From an uncultured Eubacteriales bacterium (GTDB taxonomy: Bacteria; Bacillota; Clostridia; Oscillospirales; QAMX01), in NCBI GenBank assembly GCA_934546935.1, contig CAKTEH010000011.1, positions 1 to 64,000 on the forward strand: 64,000 nucleotides of DNA, in the 5' to 3' direction. The notes below the pieces were generated by a model. That model saw only the letters and a program-made list of their open reading frames with translations. It made no database searches and was not told the DNA's origin. How positions within the stretch are numbered: the first letter of the stretch is position 1; every line of letters starts with the position of its first letter. A program made the position numbers and the translations under genes. Positions 44,227 through 53,037 of this stretch are shown in pieces.

Positions 44227-44251
44227 AATCCGGCGAGGGAATCGCCGGATT
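44227..44251. terminator. Hairpin between the zinc-ribbon and deaminase genes
   Basis: A perfect 10-bp stem AATCCGGCGA/TCGCCGGATT with a 5-nt loop. The plus-side tail (CTTTG) is weak; the minus side has TTTTT. It lies only 24 bp before the deaminase ATG, so it could also shape that leader. Confidence 0.6.
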
Positions 44252-44275
44252 CTTTGTGTGGAAAAAAGAAAAAAT

Positions 44276-45556
44276 ATGGAATATTTATTCGAAAAAATTA
44301 GTATTCTGGATCCGATCGACGGAGAGAAACGAAATATGTACGTCGGTGTGGACCATGCAGGAATCTGCTGGATTTCCGATACTGCGCCGTTGGAGCCTGC
44401 AAAGCGCGTGATTCCTGGAAGAAACCGTCTTTTGATCCCCGGATTAAAAAATACCCATACCCATATTGCGATGACGGCGCTGCGCGGCGTGTGCGATGAC
44501 CGGAACCTCAATGACTGGCTTTTTGGATCGATTATCCCTTTGGAAAGCCGAATGACGCCGCGGATGATTGAATTGTCGGCACAGATGGGGCTTCTGGAGG
44601 CTGCTGCGGGCGGGACGACGGCGGTTTGCGATATGTACGCTTGTGCGCCACAACTGGCCCGAAGCGTACGTGCGCTCGGCATGCGCGGCAATATTGGCAA
44701 CGTGCCGTTGTGTACGCAGGATTTTTCGCCGGACGACCGGAGCATTCTGGAAACGGAACAACTGCTTGCTGAATTCTCCGCAGATACGCTGATTACGCCG
44801 GTGTGCGGCGTTCACAGCGTCCACACGACCTGCCCGCAGGTATGGGAGTGGGTGGGCAAGCTTGTTGCACGCCGTCCGGTTCCGTTGATTATGCATATGT
44901 CTGAGGCGCGCGAAGATGTGGAAGCCTGCCGGAAGCTGTATGGCGACACCCCTGCGGCGGTATTGGAGGCAAATGGGCTTTTTGCCTGTAGACCTTTGAT
45001 TGCGCACGGCGTTTGGGTTGATGAACGGGAACTGGAAATTTTAGCGCGTAATGATGTGTCCCTTGCCCATTGCCCGGTCAGCAATTTAAAGCTTGCCTCC
45101 GGTATTGCGCCGGTGACAGACTATCTTGCGCATGGGATTAATGTCAGTATAGCGACTGACGGCGTAGCGTCGAACAACAGCCTGGACCTTTTTGAAGAGA
45201 TGAAGTATGCCGTGCTGCTGCAGAAGTACCGCAAGGGTGATGCACAGGCGCTGGATAGTGCACAGGTATTCCGCTTTGCAACGGTAAACGCCTGTAAGGC
45301 CCTTGGCTATGGAAACTGCGGACGTATTGCGCAGGGCTATGATGCAGACCTGGTCATGCTGGATCTGGACCGTCCCGGGCTTGTGCCGCAGCGGGATTTG
45401 CTGTCGAATTTAATTTATTGCGCAAATGCCTCGGATGTCCGGCTTACAATGGTCAGAGGCCGCATAATATATGAAAATGGGGCATACCCGAATATTGATC
45501 ATGAAAGGATTATCCGGGAATTCTGCGACGATGTAATGCCCTTACTGCATTCTTGA
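44276..45556 (+). CDS. Methylthioadenosine/S-adenosylhomocysteine deaminase-type amidohydrolase
   Basis: 426 residues, metal-dependent amidohydrolase. Metal ligands are visible: HTHIAM (HXH) after LLIPGLKN, MHMSEAREDVEA (third His), LIAHGVWV (fourth) and ATDGVASNNSLDLFEE (catalytic Asp). This matches MtaD, which converts SAH or methylthioadenosine to inosine forms, closing the SAM by-product cycle; guanine-deaminase-like substrates cannot be excluded. The ATG at 44276 fits the family start; a GTG at 44258 is possible. Neither has a strong ribosome-binding site. Confidence 0.85.
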   Translation: MEYLFEKISILDPIDGEKRNMYVGVDHAGICWISDTAPLEPAKRVIPGRNRLLIPGLKNTHTHIAMTALRGVCDDRNLNDWLFGSIIPLESRMTPRMIELSAQMGLLEAAAGGTTAVCDMYACAPQLARSVRALGMRGNIGNVPLCTQDFSPDDRSILETEQLLAEFSADTLITPVCGVHSVHTTCPQVWEWVGKLVARRPVPLIMHMSEAREDVEACRKLYGDTPAAVLEANGLFACRPLIAHGVWVDERELEILARNDVSLAHCPVSNLKLASGIAPVTDYLAHGINVSIATDGVASNNSLDLFEEMKYAVLLQKYRKGDAQALDSAQVFRFATVNACKALGYGNCGRIAQGYDADLVMLDLDRPGLVPQRDLLSNLIYCANASDVRLTMVRGRIIYENGAYPNIDHERIIREFCDDVMPLLHS

Positions 45557-45580
45557 AAGCGGCGGACGGAGGAACAGCTT

Positions 45581-47173
45581 TTGAAACATAATACCCGACA
45601 TATCCAACGGCAAAGCTTCCTTGAGGGAGCGATGATCCTGATCATCGCCAATATTGTCATCAAATTGATCGGCGCGATTTATAAGATCCCGCTGAAAAAC
45701 CTGATCGGCGCCGACGGTATGGGAATTTACAATACCGCTTACATGCCGTATGCCTTTTTATTGAATGTTGCGGCTGCCGGCGTGCCCGTGGCCACCAGTC
45801 GTATGGTAGCCGAAGCCGCGGCGCTTGGGCGCAGCGCGCAGGCAAAACGGATCTTCCATATTACGATGTCGGTTATGCTGGCTCTGGGAACGGCGCTGTG
45901 TCTGATCCTAATATGTGTTGCCCGGCCTTTTGTAGAATCTATCCCGAATACCCGCGCTTACATGAGCGTGCTGATGTTCGGCCCGGCGTTGTTTTTCAGC
46001 GCAGTTGCTTCTGCTTATCGCGGTTTTTACCAGGGTCTGTCCAATATGTATCCGACTGCAATCTCTCAGACGCTGGAAGCAGTTGTAAAGCTGGTATTTG
46101 GCTACGGGTTTGCTTATCTTGCAATTGCCAACGGTGCAAGTATTGAATACGCTGCTGCGGCGGCTGTAGGCGGTATTGTTGTATCCACGGCAGTCAGCGC
46201 ACTGTATTTGATGGTCAGAACATGGATCCGCCGCCCGCTGCATGCCAGGCAGGAGGAGCATAGTGAACGCAGGACAAAGCTTGCCAAAACCCTGGGCTCT
46301 ATTGCCATACCGATTGCTATTGCTTCGAGTATCATGTCGCTGACGAATATTATTGACATGTATATCATCCAGTCGAGGCTGCAGGCTATCGGTTATACGG
46401 AAAGCGGCGCAAGCGCACTGTATGGGATTTACGAGACGATGTGCGTCAGCATTATGAATCTGCCGCAGACTCTAATCGCCTCACTGACCGTTAGCCTGAT
46501 CCCGATTATTTCTGCAAACCTTGTTACAAGCGGAAGGGAAACGGCGGTACGGACGACAGAGAGCGGCCTTCGTTTGACGTCTTTGATTGCATTTCCCTGC
46601 GCCGCCGGGATTTTTATCCTGACCGGGCCGATTCTTGGTCTTTTGTTTACCGATGATGTTGCAACGGCAACGCCGCTTTTGCGTATGATGTCGGTATCTA
46701 CGGTGTTTATCTGTTTCGTCTCCATTACCAACGGTATTTTGCAGGCAATCGGAAAGGAACGGGTATCGCTGTGGTCCATGTTTTTTGGCGCTGCGGTGAA
46801 GCTAATCATCAACTACATTCTTATTGGGATCCCGACGGTCGGGATTTATGGCGCGCCGGTGGGGACGGTTATCAGTTTTGCGGGGATTACAATTTTTAAT
46901 CTTATTGTAATCCAGCGATCCCGTGTTGCACCAAGGCGTTGGGGCAGTATTTTAAAGCCTGCGGCAGCAGCGCTTGTGATGGCGGTTGCAGTTTGGCTTT
47001 TATATCCGCCGCTCAGCGGCGTGCTCGGCGCCAAAATTGGGACGCTTGGTGCAATTGGCGTGGGAGCGGTGGTATACTGTTTGGTGTTGTATGCGATACA
47101 TGGGATATACAGGGAGGATATTGTCATGCTCCCGAAAGGTGAAAAAATTGCAGATTTTTTAAGGCTGAAGTAG
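45581..47173 (+). CDS. SpoVB/YabM-type lipid flippase (MOP superfamily)
   Basis: 530 residues with about fourteen membrane segments. The N-terminus (SFLEGAMILIIANIVIKLIG then AIYKIPLKNLIGADGMGIY) is typical of the SpoVB/YabM branch of MVF/MOP flippases, which move lipid-linked peptidoglycan or polysaccharide precursors. The start is TTG with GGAGG upstream. Its place ahead of rqcP-yabP-yabQ-divIC matches yabM in the Bacillus yab cluster and supports an envelope or spore-cortex role. Confidence 0.9.
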   Translation: MKHNTRHIQRQSFLEGAMILIIANIVIKLIGAIYKIPLKNLIGADGMGIYNTAYMPYAFLLNVAAAGVPVATSRMVAEAAALGRSAQAKRIFHITMSVMLALGTALCLILICVARPFVESIPNTRAYMSVLMFGPALFFSAVASAYRGFYQGLSNMYPTAISQTLEAVVKLVFGYGFAYLAIANGASIEYAAAAAVGGIVVSTAVSALYLMVRTWIRRPLHARQEEHSERRTKLAKTLGSIAIPIAIASSIMSLTNIIDMYIIQSRLQAIGYTESGASALYGIYETMCVSIMNLPQTLIASLTVSLIPIISANLVTSGRETAVRTTESGLRLTSLIAFPCAAGIFILTGPILGLLFTDDVATATPLLRMMSVSTVFICFVSITNGILQAIGKERVSLWSMFFGAAVKLIINYILIGIPTVGIYGAPVGTVISFAGITIFNLIVIQRSRVAPRRWGSILKPAAAALVMAVAVWLLYPPLSGVLGAKIGTLGAIGVGAVVYCLVLYAIHGIYREDIVMLPKGEKIADFLRLK

Positions 47174-47314
47174 AAAATTATAAAAAACGCCTTGCATGTT
47201 TCGGACTTTTATGTTAATTTAAATATATTCATGTATATACACTGCTCCGGCTGCGGTAGGATTTAATGCCGTACGCCGTGCTAAAATGCTTGTCGGACCT
47301 GGAAGGGAGAAAAG

Positions 47315-47593
47315 ATGAACAAGAGCGATCTTATTGTGGAACTGATGGAAAAAACCGGTATGCAGCGCCGGGATGTGGAAGTTATGGTTTCGGAATTTTT
47401 TGATCTGGTTATCGGGCGTCTTGCACAGGGCGAAAAAGTTTCCTTTTCCGGCTTCGGCACTTTTGAACCCCGTACGCGCGCCGCACACGCCGGCCGGGAT
47501 CCGCGCACAGGCGAGACGATTGAGATCCGCGAAACAAGCACGGTTGCGTTTCGCCCCGGCAAGGTGATGAAAGAGGCGATAGCAAAGCAATGA
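47315..47593 (+). CDS. hup: DNA-binding protein HU
   Basis: 92 residues, full-length HU. MNKSDLIVELMEKTG, FSGFGTFEPRTRAAHAGRDP and TGETIEIRETSTVAFRPGK are the helical start, the beta saddle and the DNA-bending arm. It compacts and bends DNA. It overlaps rqcP by 4 bp. In Bacillus the yabN (mazG-like) gene occupies this place; no mazG is present here. Confidence 0.96.
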   Translation: MNKSDLIVELMEKTGMQRRDVEVMVSEFFDLVIGRLAQGEKVSFSGFGTFEPRTRAAHAGRDPRTGETIEIRETSTVAFRPGKVMKEAIAKQ

Positions 47594-47835
47594 GGCTGGA
47601 TAAATATTTAAAGGTATCAAGGTTGATCAAGCGCCGTACGATTGCAAATGAGGCCTGTGATGGGGAACGGGTTATGGTAAATGGCCGCCAGGCTAAAGCG
47701 TCTTATCAGGTAAAGCCTGGGGATATAATTGAAATTGGCTATGCCAACCGGGTTTTGAAGGTTGAGGTTCTGCAGGTTGAAGAGCATGTTGCAAAAGCAT
47801 CCGCCGGCGCACTGTACCGGGAAATTTCGGAATAA
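47590..47835 (+). CDS. rqcP: S4-domain RNA-binding protein RqcP (YabO)
   Basis: 81 residues, essentially one S4 domain (MRLDKYLKVSRLIKRRTIAN at the start; VMVNGRQAKASYQVKPGDII). RqcP binds stalled 50S subunits and helps RqcH add alanine tails in ribosome quality control. ATG overlaps the HU stop. Position within the yab cluster supports the assignment. Confidence 0.92.
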   Translation: MRLDKYLKVSRLIKRRTIANEACDGERVMVNGRQAKASYQVKPGDIIEIGYANRVLKVEVLQVEEHVAKASAGALYREISE

Positions 47836-47889
47836 TTGCCGCACGTCCGCCATACAATGGAGTAAGATTGAGCAAGAGGCGGTGAAAAG

Positions 47890-48165
47890 ATGGCGGATCA
47901 TGAGGTGAAAAAGCAAATCCCGCAGAATGTTGTTATTCAGGACCGGGAGAAAATTAGTATTACAGGCGTAGAGGATATCGAGAATTTTGACGACCGGGAA
48001 ACTGTCTTGTATACAACATTGGGAAAGCTGGTAATACGCGGCCGGGATTTGAAGATGGAGCGCTTAAGCGTTGATGACGGCGGATTGGTAATTCACGGGC
48101 AGATTGATGCATTGGAATACAGCGCTGCACGTTCCGGTTCTCTTTTGTCAAAGTTGTTTGGCTGA
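47890..48165 (+). CDS. yabP: Sporulation protein YabP
   Basis: 91 residues of the YabP/YqfC family: VVIQDREKISITGVEDIENF, then TTLGKLVIRGRDLKMERL. YabP is a sigma-E-dependent mother-cell protein needed for spore cortex formation in Bacillus. AGGCGGTG precedes the ATG. It is followed two bases later by yabQ. Confidence 0.93.
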   Translation: MADHEVKKQIPQNVVIQDREKISITGVEDIENFDDRETVLYTTLGKLVIRGRDLKMERLSVDDGGLVIHGQIDALEYSAARSGSLLSKLFG

Positions 48166-48167
48166 GT

Positions 48168-48473
48168 ATGATGGTTTCCAATACGGCCCAGGCAGTGGAA
48201 TTCTTATATTCGCTGCTTTTAGGGTTTGTGCTTGGGGCAGTGTACGTATTGACGCACTGGTTCGGCAGATTGAAACTTGTGATGGATCTGGCTTTTTCCC
48301 TGTTTGCGCTTGGCGCGGCGACGGTTTTTTTCCTGACAGTATGCGGCGGGCTCGTGCGGAGCTACCAGCTTGCGGCGCTGGTTCTGGGGATGCTGCTTGT
48401 CGTGCAGCTGTGGCGTGCTGCGGTTATAAGGAGAAAAAATGGACAAAAGAAAAGCAAAGCAAAAAAAACGTAA
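48168..48473 (+). CDS. yabQ: Sporulation membrane protein YabQ
   Basis: 101 residues with three hydrophobic segments (EFLYSLLLGFVLGAVYVLTH, LAFSLFALGAATVFFLTV, LAALVLGMLLVVQLW). Assignment rests on this topology and on the position between yabP and divIC. YabQ localises to the forespore membrane and is needed for cortex assembly. Its end overlaps divIC by 35 bp. Confidence 0.85.
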   Translation: MMVSNTAQAVEFLYSLLLGFVLGAVYVLTHWFGRLKLVMDLAFSLFALGAATVFFLTVCGGLVRSYQLAALVLGMLLVVQLWRAAVIRRKNGQKKSKAKKT

Positions 48474-48741
48474 GCCTTTATTCCTTTTGAAGGTGGCGTT
48501 TGTCCTGTTTGTTATTTATGCGGTATATAATATTTTTGACATCAGCGCGGGCCTTCGCACAAAACAGGAAGAAATTGACGCTTTAAAGAGCGATATTTAT
48601 CAGCTTCAGGTGCACAATCAGGAGCTTGAAGAGGCAATTGACTCGGAATTAACAGATGAAGAAATTGCCAATATTGCGCGTGAGAAGCTTGGATATGCTT
48701 ATTACGGCGAACGGATTTATATCAACATTACCGGAAAGTAA
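48439..48741 (+). CDS. divIC: Septum formation initiator DivIC/FtsB
   Basis: 100 residues: basic cytoplasmic start (MDKRKAKQKKRK), one membrane helix (FLLKVAFVLFVIYAVYNIF) and an extracellular coiled coil (KQEEIDALKSDIYQLQVHNQ) ending with the conserved IANIAREKLGYAYYGERIY. It forms the DivIC-FtsL-DivIB complex of the division septum. It overlaps yabQ in another frame. Confidence 0.93.
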   Translation: MDKRKAKQKKRKPLFLLKVAFVLFVIYAVYNIFDISAGLRTKQEEIDALKSDIYQLQVHNQELEEAIDSELTDEEIANIAREKLGYAYYGERIYINITGK

Positions 48742-48765
48742 TATACATCTGGGAGGAAGCCATAT

Positions 48766-49179
48766 ATGGCCATCGAAATCGGCTGTGTTGTAGAAGGGAA
48801 GATTACAGGACTGACGCGCTATGGCGCTTTTGTCGCACTTGACGGCGGTGCGGTTGGGATGGTACATATTTCCGAGATTTCTTATCAGTTTGTCAATGAT
48901 ATATCTGAGCATCTGCAAGTAGGGCAGAGCGTCAGCGTAAAAGTGCTGAAAGCGGATGATACAGGGCGCTATAGTCTTTCAATTAAAAAGGCGCAGGCGC
49001 CTGCGCCTGCTCCAACTCCCAGGCGTACGCAGGCAGCAGCTTCTGTAGTTCGTGCGCCTGCGCAGCCAACGAGTTTTGAAGACAAGCTCAAGGCGTTTAT
49101 GCAGTCAAGCGACAGCCGCATTTCGGATCTGCGCCATAATACCGATCGTAAGACGGGCGGCCGGCGGGGCCGGCGCTAA
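48766..49179 (+). CDS. S1-domain RNA-binding protein (YabR-like)
   Basis: 137 residues. An N-terminal S1 RNA-binding domain (IGCVVEGKITGLTRYGAFVA; MVHISEISYQFVNDISEHLQ) is followed by an Ala/Pro-rich linker and a short C-terminal helix (SFEDKLKAFMQSSDSRISDL) with a basic end. This corresponds to YabR, which follows divIC in Bacillus. AGGAGG precedes the ATG. Confidence 0.93.
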   Translation: MAIEIGCVVEGKITGLTRYGAFVALDGGAVGMVHISEISYQFVNDISEHLQVGQSVSVKVLKADDTGRYSLSIKKAQAPAPAPTPRRTQAAASVVRAPAQPTSFEDKLKAFMQSSDSRISDLRHNTDRKTGGRRGRR

Positions 49180-49220
49180 GCTTGTCCGCAGATCGGGTTA
49201 GTCCGGATACAGTGAGAATA

Positions 49221-49272
49221 AACCCCCCTTTGCAAGAAACGCATAGCGCTTTCCTGCAAAGGGGGGTTTTTG
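49221..49272. terminator. Strong bidirectional terminator after the yab cluster
   Basis: AACCCCCCTTTGCA pairs perfectly with TGCAAAGGGGGGTT over 14 bp around a 20-nt inner region, followed by TTT. Confidence 0.85.
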
Positions 49273-49386
49273 CGGAAATGCTGCCAAAGCGGATCGCTGC
49301 TTTTTGGAGCCCGGAACCATTTCTTTCTTTCTGAATAGAATACACATGGAGGGGTTCCAGATTCATATTTTGGAGTTTTGGGAAAT

Positions 49387-49614
49387 ATGTATTCTTTGTT
49401 CGACATAAAACCAGGGCAGCGCGGCATTGTGCATACGCTGGAAACGGAAGGCGCGATGCGCCGCCGCTTGCTGGACATTGGGCTTGTGGAAGACACGCCG
49501 GTTGAATGTCTTGGCCGCAGCCCTTCCGGAGATCCGTCTGCATATCTGATCCGCGGCGCTGTAATTGCCATACGCGCTGAGGACAGCCGGAAGATCCGGA
49601 TGAAGGAAATATAG
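49387..49614 (+). CDS. feoA: Ferrous iron transport protein A
   Basis: 75 residues, an SH3-like FeoA domain (SLFDIKPGQRGIVHTLETEG, then MRRRLLDIGLVEDTPVECLG). FeoA is a small cytosolic partner of the FeoB Fe(II) transporter. The ATG at 49387 is chosen; TTG 49378 is possible. feoB starts 72 bp downstream, so this is a feoAB operon. Confidence 0.93.
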   Translation: MYSLFDIKPGQRGIVHTLETEGAMRRRLLDIGLVEDTPVECLGRSPSGDPSAYLIRGAVIAIRAEDSRKIRMKEI

Positions 49615-49686
49615 ACTGCGATGTTTTGCGCCAAAAGGCTGCGTTACTGGTTTTTTGGCGCAAAATATGGAAAAGGAGGAGCGTAA

Positions 49687-51116
49687 ATGGGTTTGACGAG
49701 CAGCGCGGTTGGTTTGCGGGCGCTGGATTCCGGTTTGGAAATTCAGCGGCGGCGGGATTCAGACCGGGTCGTGGCGCTTGCCGGGAATCCCAATGTGGGC
49801 AAGAGCACGGTTTTTAATGCATTGACCGGTTTAAACCAACACACGGGAAATTGGCCAGGGAAAACGGTATCCAATGCACAGGGGTACTGTGAATGGAAGG
49901 GCTGCGGCTATGTGCTGGTTGACATCCCGGGTACATATTCTTTGATGGCACATTCAGCGGAGGAGGAGGTTGCGCGCAATTTTGTCTGCTTCGGGGATCC
50001 GGATGCGGTTGTTTTGGTGTGCGATGCGACATGCCTGGAGCGGAATTTGAATTTGGTGTTGCAGACAATGGAGATTTCAAAGAGGGTGGTTGTCTGTGTC
50101 AATCTTATGGATGAAGCGCGACGCAAACATATTCGGATTGATTTAAAGCTACTTTCTCAGCGCCTTGGGGTTCCGGTTGTCAGCACGGTGGCGCGCAAGA
50201 AGCGAAGCCTTTCCGGTCTGCTGGATGCGTTGGAGCAGGTAAGCAACGCAGCGTCCACACCGCAGGCTGTGGTGCATATCCGGTACCCGGAACCTGTAGA
50301 GGCTGCGCTACAGATCCTGGAACCGGTGGTATGCAGCTGTATGGCGCGCTGCGGTAGACAGCTGAACAGCCGTTGGCTGGCCCTGCAAATGCTGGATATG
50401 GATGAAACGCTGGCGCGGGAGGTCCGTGCATATTTGACAGAAGACTTCTTTGCAGATACACAGCTGCAGAAAGCTTGCGAAACAGCGGTATCTATGCTTT
50501 TGGCGGAAGGCATTGATGCGCAGCGGCTGAAGGATCTGATCGTATCCGCACTTGTCAACACAGCGCAGCAGATCTGTGCAGGCGCGGTAATCTACGAAAA
50601 AAACACATATGCGGCATTTGACCGGAGGCTTGACCGTATTTTGACAAGTCGCTGGAGCGGTTATCCGATTATGCTTGCACTTCTAGCCATAATTTTTTGG
50701 CTGACAATCAGCGGGGCGAATTACCCATCCCAACTGCTTGCCGACGGGCTTTTCTGGATTCAGGATCAGCTCAGCGCATTGTTTGCCGCCATGCATGCGC
50801 CACAGTGGCTGCATGGCGCGCTGGTGCTTGGTGTGTATCGCGTGCTTGCATGGGTGGTTTCTGTAATGCTGCCGCCAATGGCAATTTTCTTTCCGTTGTT
50901 TACACTTTTGGAGGATGCCGGTTATCTTCCGCGTATCGCTTATAACCTGGACCGGCCTTTTAAGCGCTGCTCCGCCTGTGGAAAACAGGCACTGACGATG
51001 TGCATGGGCTTTGGCTGCAATGCCGCAGGGGTTGTGGGCTGCCGGATTATTGATTCTCCTAGGGAACGCTTGCTGGCGATTCTAACCAACAATTTTGTGC
51101 CATGCAATGGACGTTT
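49687..51116 (+). CDS. feoB: FeoB ferrous iron transporter, 5' part, interrupted by a mobile element
   Basis: About 476 genuine FeoB codons. The N-terminal G domain has GNPNVGKST (G1), DIPGTYSL (G3) and NLMD (G4); the core begins with ILTSRWSGYPIMLALLAII and reaches the gate segment CMGFGCNAAGVVGCRIIDSP and NNFVPCNGR. After that, codons are element sequence and the frame stops at 51255 with a foreign tail of about 45 residues. The rest of FeoB resumes at 60931. AAGGAGGAG precedes the ATG. The protein made from the interrupted gene lacks most transport helices and should not work. Confidence 0.93.
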
Positions 51117-51135
51117 TGCGCAACCACACAAAGGG
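51096..51135 (+). repeat. attL site of the element
   Basis: Left junction. Chromosomal feoB sequence ends GCAATGGACGT, then TT (51115-51116), then element sequence TGCGCAACCACACAAAGGG. The element arm is the imperfect inverse of the arm at attR (14 of 19 positions match). Confidence 0.75.
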
Positions 51136-51146
51136 AAACAATCATA

Positions 51147-51392
51147 TTGCCGGGTGCTGACAAGAAGGAAGAAACAGCTGAATTCACCTTACCTTTACGT
51201 GACTTTGATGACTTTGCGGAGAAAATCAAAGCATATCGTAAAAAATACAAACTGACACAGGAGGAGCTGGCAGAGATTATGGGTGTAAAGCCTTTCACTT
51301 TACGAAGCTGGGAGCGGAACAAAGCAAAACCGCCATATACAGTATGGCGGTTGCACAAACACTTATTTAATGACACCGTTGATCTCTCCTGA
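51147..51392 (+). CDS. XRE-family HTH protein at the left end of the element
   Basis: About 81 residues. HTH: FAEKIKAYRKKYKLTQEELA then EIMGVKPFTLRSWERNKAKP, similar to plasmid and transposon regulators. I place the start at TTG 51147, with AAGGGA ten bases upstream inside the element; the frame continues left into feoB sequence, which cannot be its original start. It may control the recombinase or cargo. Its 3' end overlaps the convergent 69-codon gene by 30 bp. Confidence 0.7.
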   Translation: MPGADKKEETAEFTLPLRDFDDFAEKIKAYRKKYKLTQEELAEIMGVKPFTLRSWERNKAKPPYTVWRLHKHLFNDTVDLS

Positions 51393-51572
51393 TTTTAGAG
51401 CGTCAATGATTTTATTGATAACGGCAATTTTCTGTTCCGTTGACAGGCTTGATTGCCTGAGTTTTCGCTCAATCATATCGGCGTGAAATATGCTTACTTT
51501 ATCCCCAAGGGCGTGAATGTCCGCGTTGTCTGCGATATGGACGACGACGTTACGGATTCTATTGTTTCTCAT
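51363..51572 (-). CDS. Small hypothetical protein, 69 residues
   Basis: Not recognised. A strong AAAGGAGG lies six bases before the ATG, which argues that it is real. The protein has a basic start (MRNNRIRN), then VVVHIADNADIHALGDKVSI and a helical C-terminal half (LSTEQKIAVINKIIDALKSG). It converges on the XRE gene with a 30-bp overlap, so the two may interfere with each other's expression. Confidence 0.6.
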   Translation of the reverse strand: MRNNRIRNVVVHIADNADIHALGDKVSIFHADMIERKLRQSSLSTEQKIAVINKIIDALKSGEINGVIK

Positions 51573-51639
51573 CCACGTCCTCCTTTTAATAAAGGTTAGC
51601 TTATTTCCATTGTATGAACATCCTTACTTGTCCTATTAC

Positions 51640-51685
51640 AAATTAAAAACCAGCTGTACCGATAGAGGCAGCTGGTTTTTAATTT
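51640..51685. terminator. 17-bp perfect hairpin, bidirectional terminator
   Basis: AAATTAAAAACCAGCTG (51640-51656) is the exact inverse of CAGCTGGTTTTTAATTT (51669-51685) with a 12-nt loop. It has T-runs on both strands. Confidence 0.85.
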
Positions 51686-51779
51686 CAGCTTGTTGTCGAA
51701 AGGGAAAAGGCCCAACTATTACTGAGTGAAGAAAGCCGATCTGTATATAGTCGGTGGAACAAACAATTATGTTAGCACA

Positions 51780-52240
51780 CTAGAGTTGACTTTGCTCGTC
51801 AACCTAACCTATTCTTAATGGAAAAATTATAAAAATAAATGGATATGGCGCACATTTAATTGAAAGGTGCACGTATACCCCTTTATTTCTATAATTTTTA
51901 TTTAATCACCGGTCAGACCGCCGCTGGTTAAGCTGCGCTCGTACTTTTACCTCCGATTAACCTACGAAGCCTCTCAGCCTATTGCCTGCGACGGTTGTAA
52001 ACACGCTCGGACTATAGCTGGTGGGGAGTATCTGCTCTCTGCTGTCGTCGCCAAACCGGAAACCATCCGGTTTCTGCAAAAGTGACGAATCGCTCGCTCT
52101 ATTTTGTGAGGTCATGGCGCGTGTTTTGCTTTGGCTATTGCTGGAGAGCTCGTTATCTGACGGTGTTCAATTAAAATGTTATGTGTTGATTATATGTAGT
52201 TGTTTGTATGGATTTTGTGTATAGAACTCACCTCCTACAC
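51780..52240 (-). other. Decayed short frame or structured segment next to the sigma-like gene
   Basis: On the minus strand a ribosome-binding site (GGAGGTGAG, about 52230) opens a frame that stops after 13 codons. Further on a coding-like stretch reads SERFVTFAETGWFPVWRRQQ and RADTPHQL, then SERVYNRRRQ, interrupted by in-frame stops. The stretch also contains hairpins (AAACCGGA/TCCGGTTT at 52053-52072; GCGAC/GTCGC). I cannot decide between a dead gene and a conserved RNA; no functional protein is predicted. Confidence 0.4.
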
Positions 52241-52263
52241 TTATCGCCGAAAAACAGTATGAT

Positions 52264-52557
52264 TTACACCCTTTTTTCAAAAATTTGTTTCATTTTTCTG
52301 CGTGCCGCTTGGATGGATTTTGAAACGTTTTGCTGGGAAACGTTATCTACAGCTGCAATTTGTTTTTCACTCAACCTACAGACACAATAAAGGTAAAACC
52401 TCCTATACTGCGTTGGCGTCAATACACGCCTCAACTGTTGAAATCGTTTTTGCCATTGTTTTTCTTCGTACTGTTCTAGCAGTTTGTCTTCGGGGGAATT
52501 TACGTTTGTACCTCCATTCATTTTGTCATAAGATGAAGGTACGGTGGATCGCGGCAA
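52264..52557 (-). CDS. Sigma-70 region 4-like HTH protein of mobile elements
   Basis: 97 residues at most. The core QLRRVLTPTQYRRFYLYCVC then RLSEKQIAAVDNVSQQNVSK and SIQAARRKMKQIF is a sigma region-4-type helix-turn-helix, as in Tn916 Orf7-like proteins that regulate conjugative elements. The start is unclear: an ATG at 52521 follows no good ribosome-binding site. Role in element regulation is inferred from family and location. Confidence 0.7.
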   Translation of the reverse strand: MPRSTVPSSYDKMNGGTNVNSPEDKLLEQYEEKQWQKRFQQLRRVLTPTQYRRFYLYCVCRLSEKQIAAVDNVSQQNVSKSIQAARRKMKQIFEKRV

Positions 52558-52650
52558 TACATCAAAACCGTAGTTTTCAACAAGATAATAAAAAACCTAC
52601 AACCTCATATCGAGATTGTAGGTTAACGAATAAATAAAACTGTTATCTTA

Positions 52651-52941
52651 CTATGTTATTATAATTTTATATTCTAAATCTTCTTTTGATACCAATATAT
52701 CGATATCTCCGGAATTCCTTTGGCATGGATTATTATACGCCTGCATTGAAAGACACTGCCCTTTAATGACTGCGTAGTTTCTATCATAAATATCATTAAA
52801 GAAAGACTGCGCAATTATATATTTTAATCTATATATACGATTGTTATCTATAGTATTCATTTTATATGGGACTACTTTCCATTTAATAACTTTTATGATG
52901 AAGATCAAATACATACTGACGCTGAGAAGCATGAAACCCAT
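52651..52941 (-). pseudogene. Truncated nucleotidyltransferase (NTP_transf_5-like)
   Basis: 96 codons. The stretch NRIYRLKYIIAQSFFNDIYD then YAVIKGQCLSMQAYNNPCQR and SGDIDILVSKEDLEYKI matches the N-terminal third of the uncharacterised nucleotidyltransferase family (PF14907), including the R-X4-DIDIL motif where the catalytic acidic residues begin. Full members have roughly 300-400 residues, so this is cut short at the C-terminus; the first 20 residues are also unrelated. Relatives occur in lasso-peptide and other RiPP clusters. The segment is AT-rich, unlike the adaptor gene beside it. Confidence 0.65.
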
Positions 52942-53037
52942 CTATACTACATTACATATATACGGTGTAGATATATTCTAAATCATTTATGTGAGCACAG
53001 GCTGATTTGTGGAATTTATTTTTTTTGCTAAAGTATT

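Noticed and set aside
51112..51117. GT as the recombination core instead of TT
   Set aside because: A GT core would put the feoB halves out of frame (G-R-I-P-N-A); TT restores G-R-F-P-T-L and the 719-codon frame.
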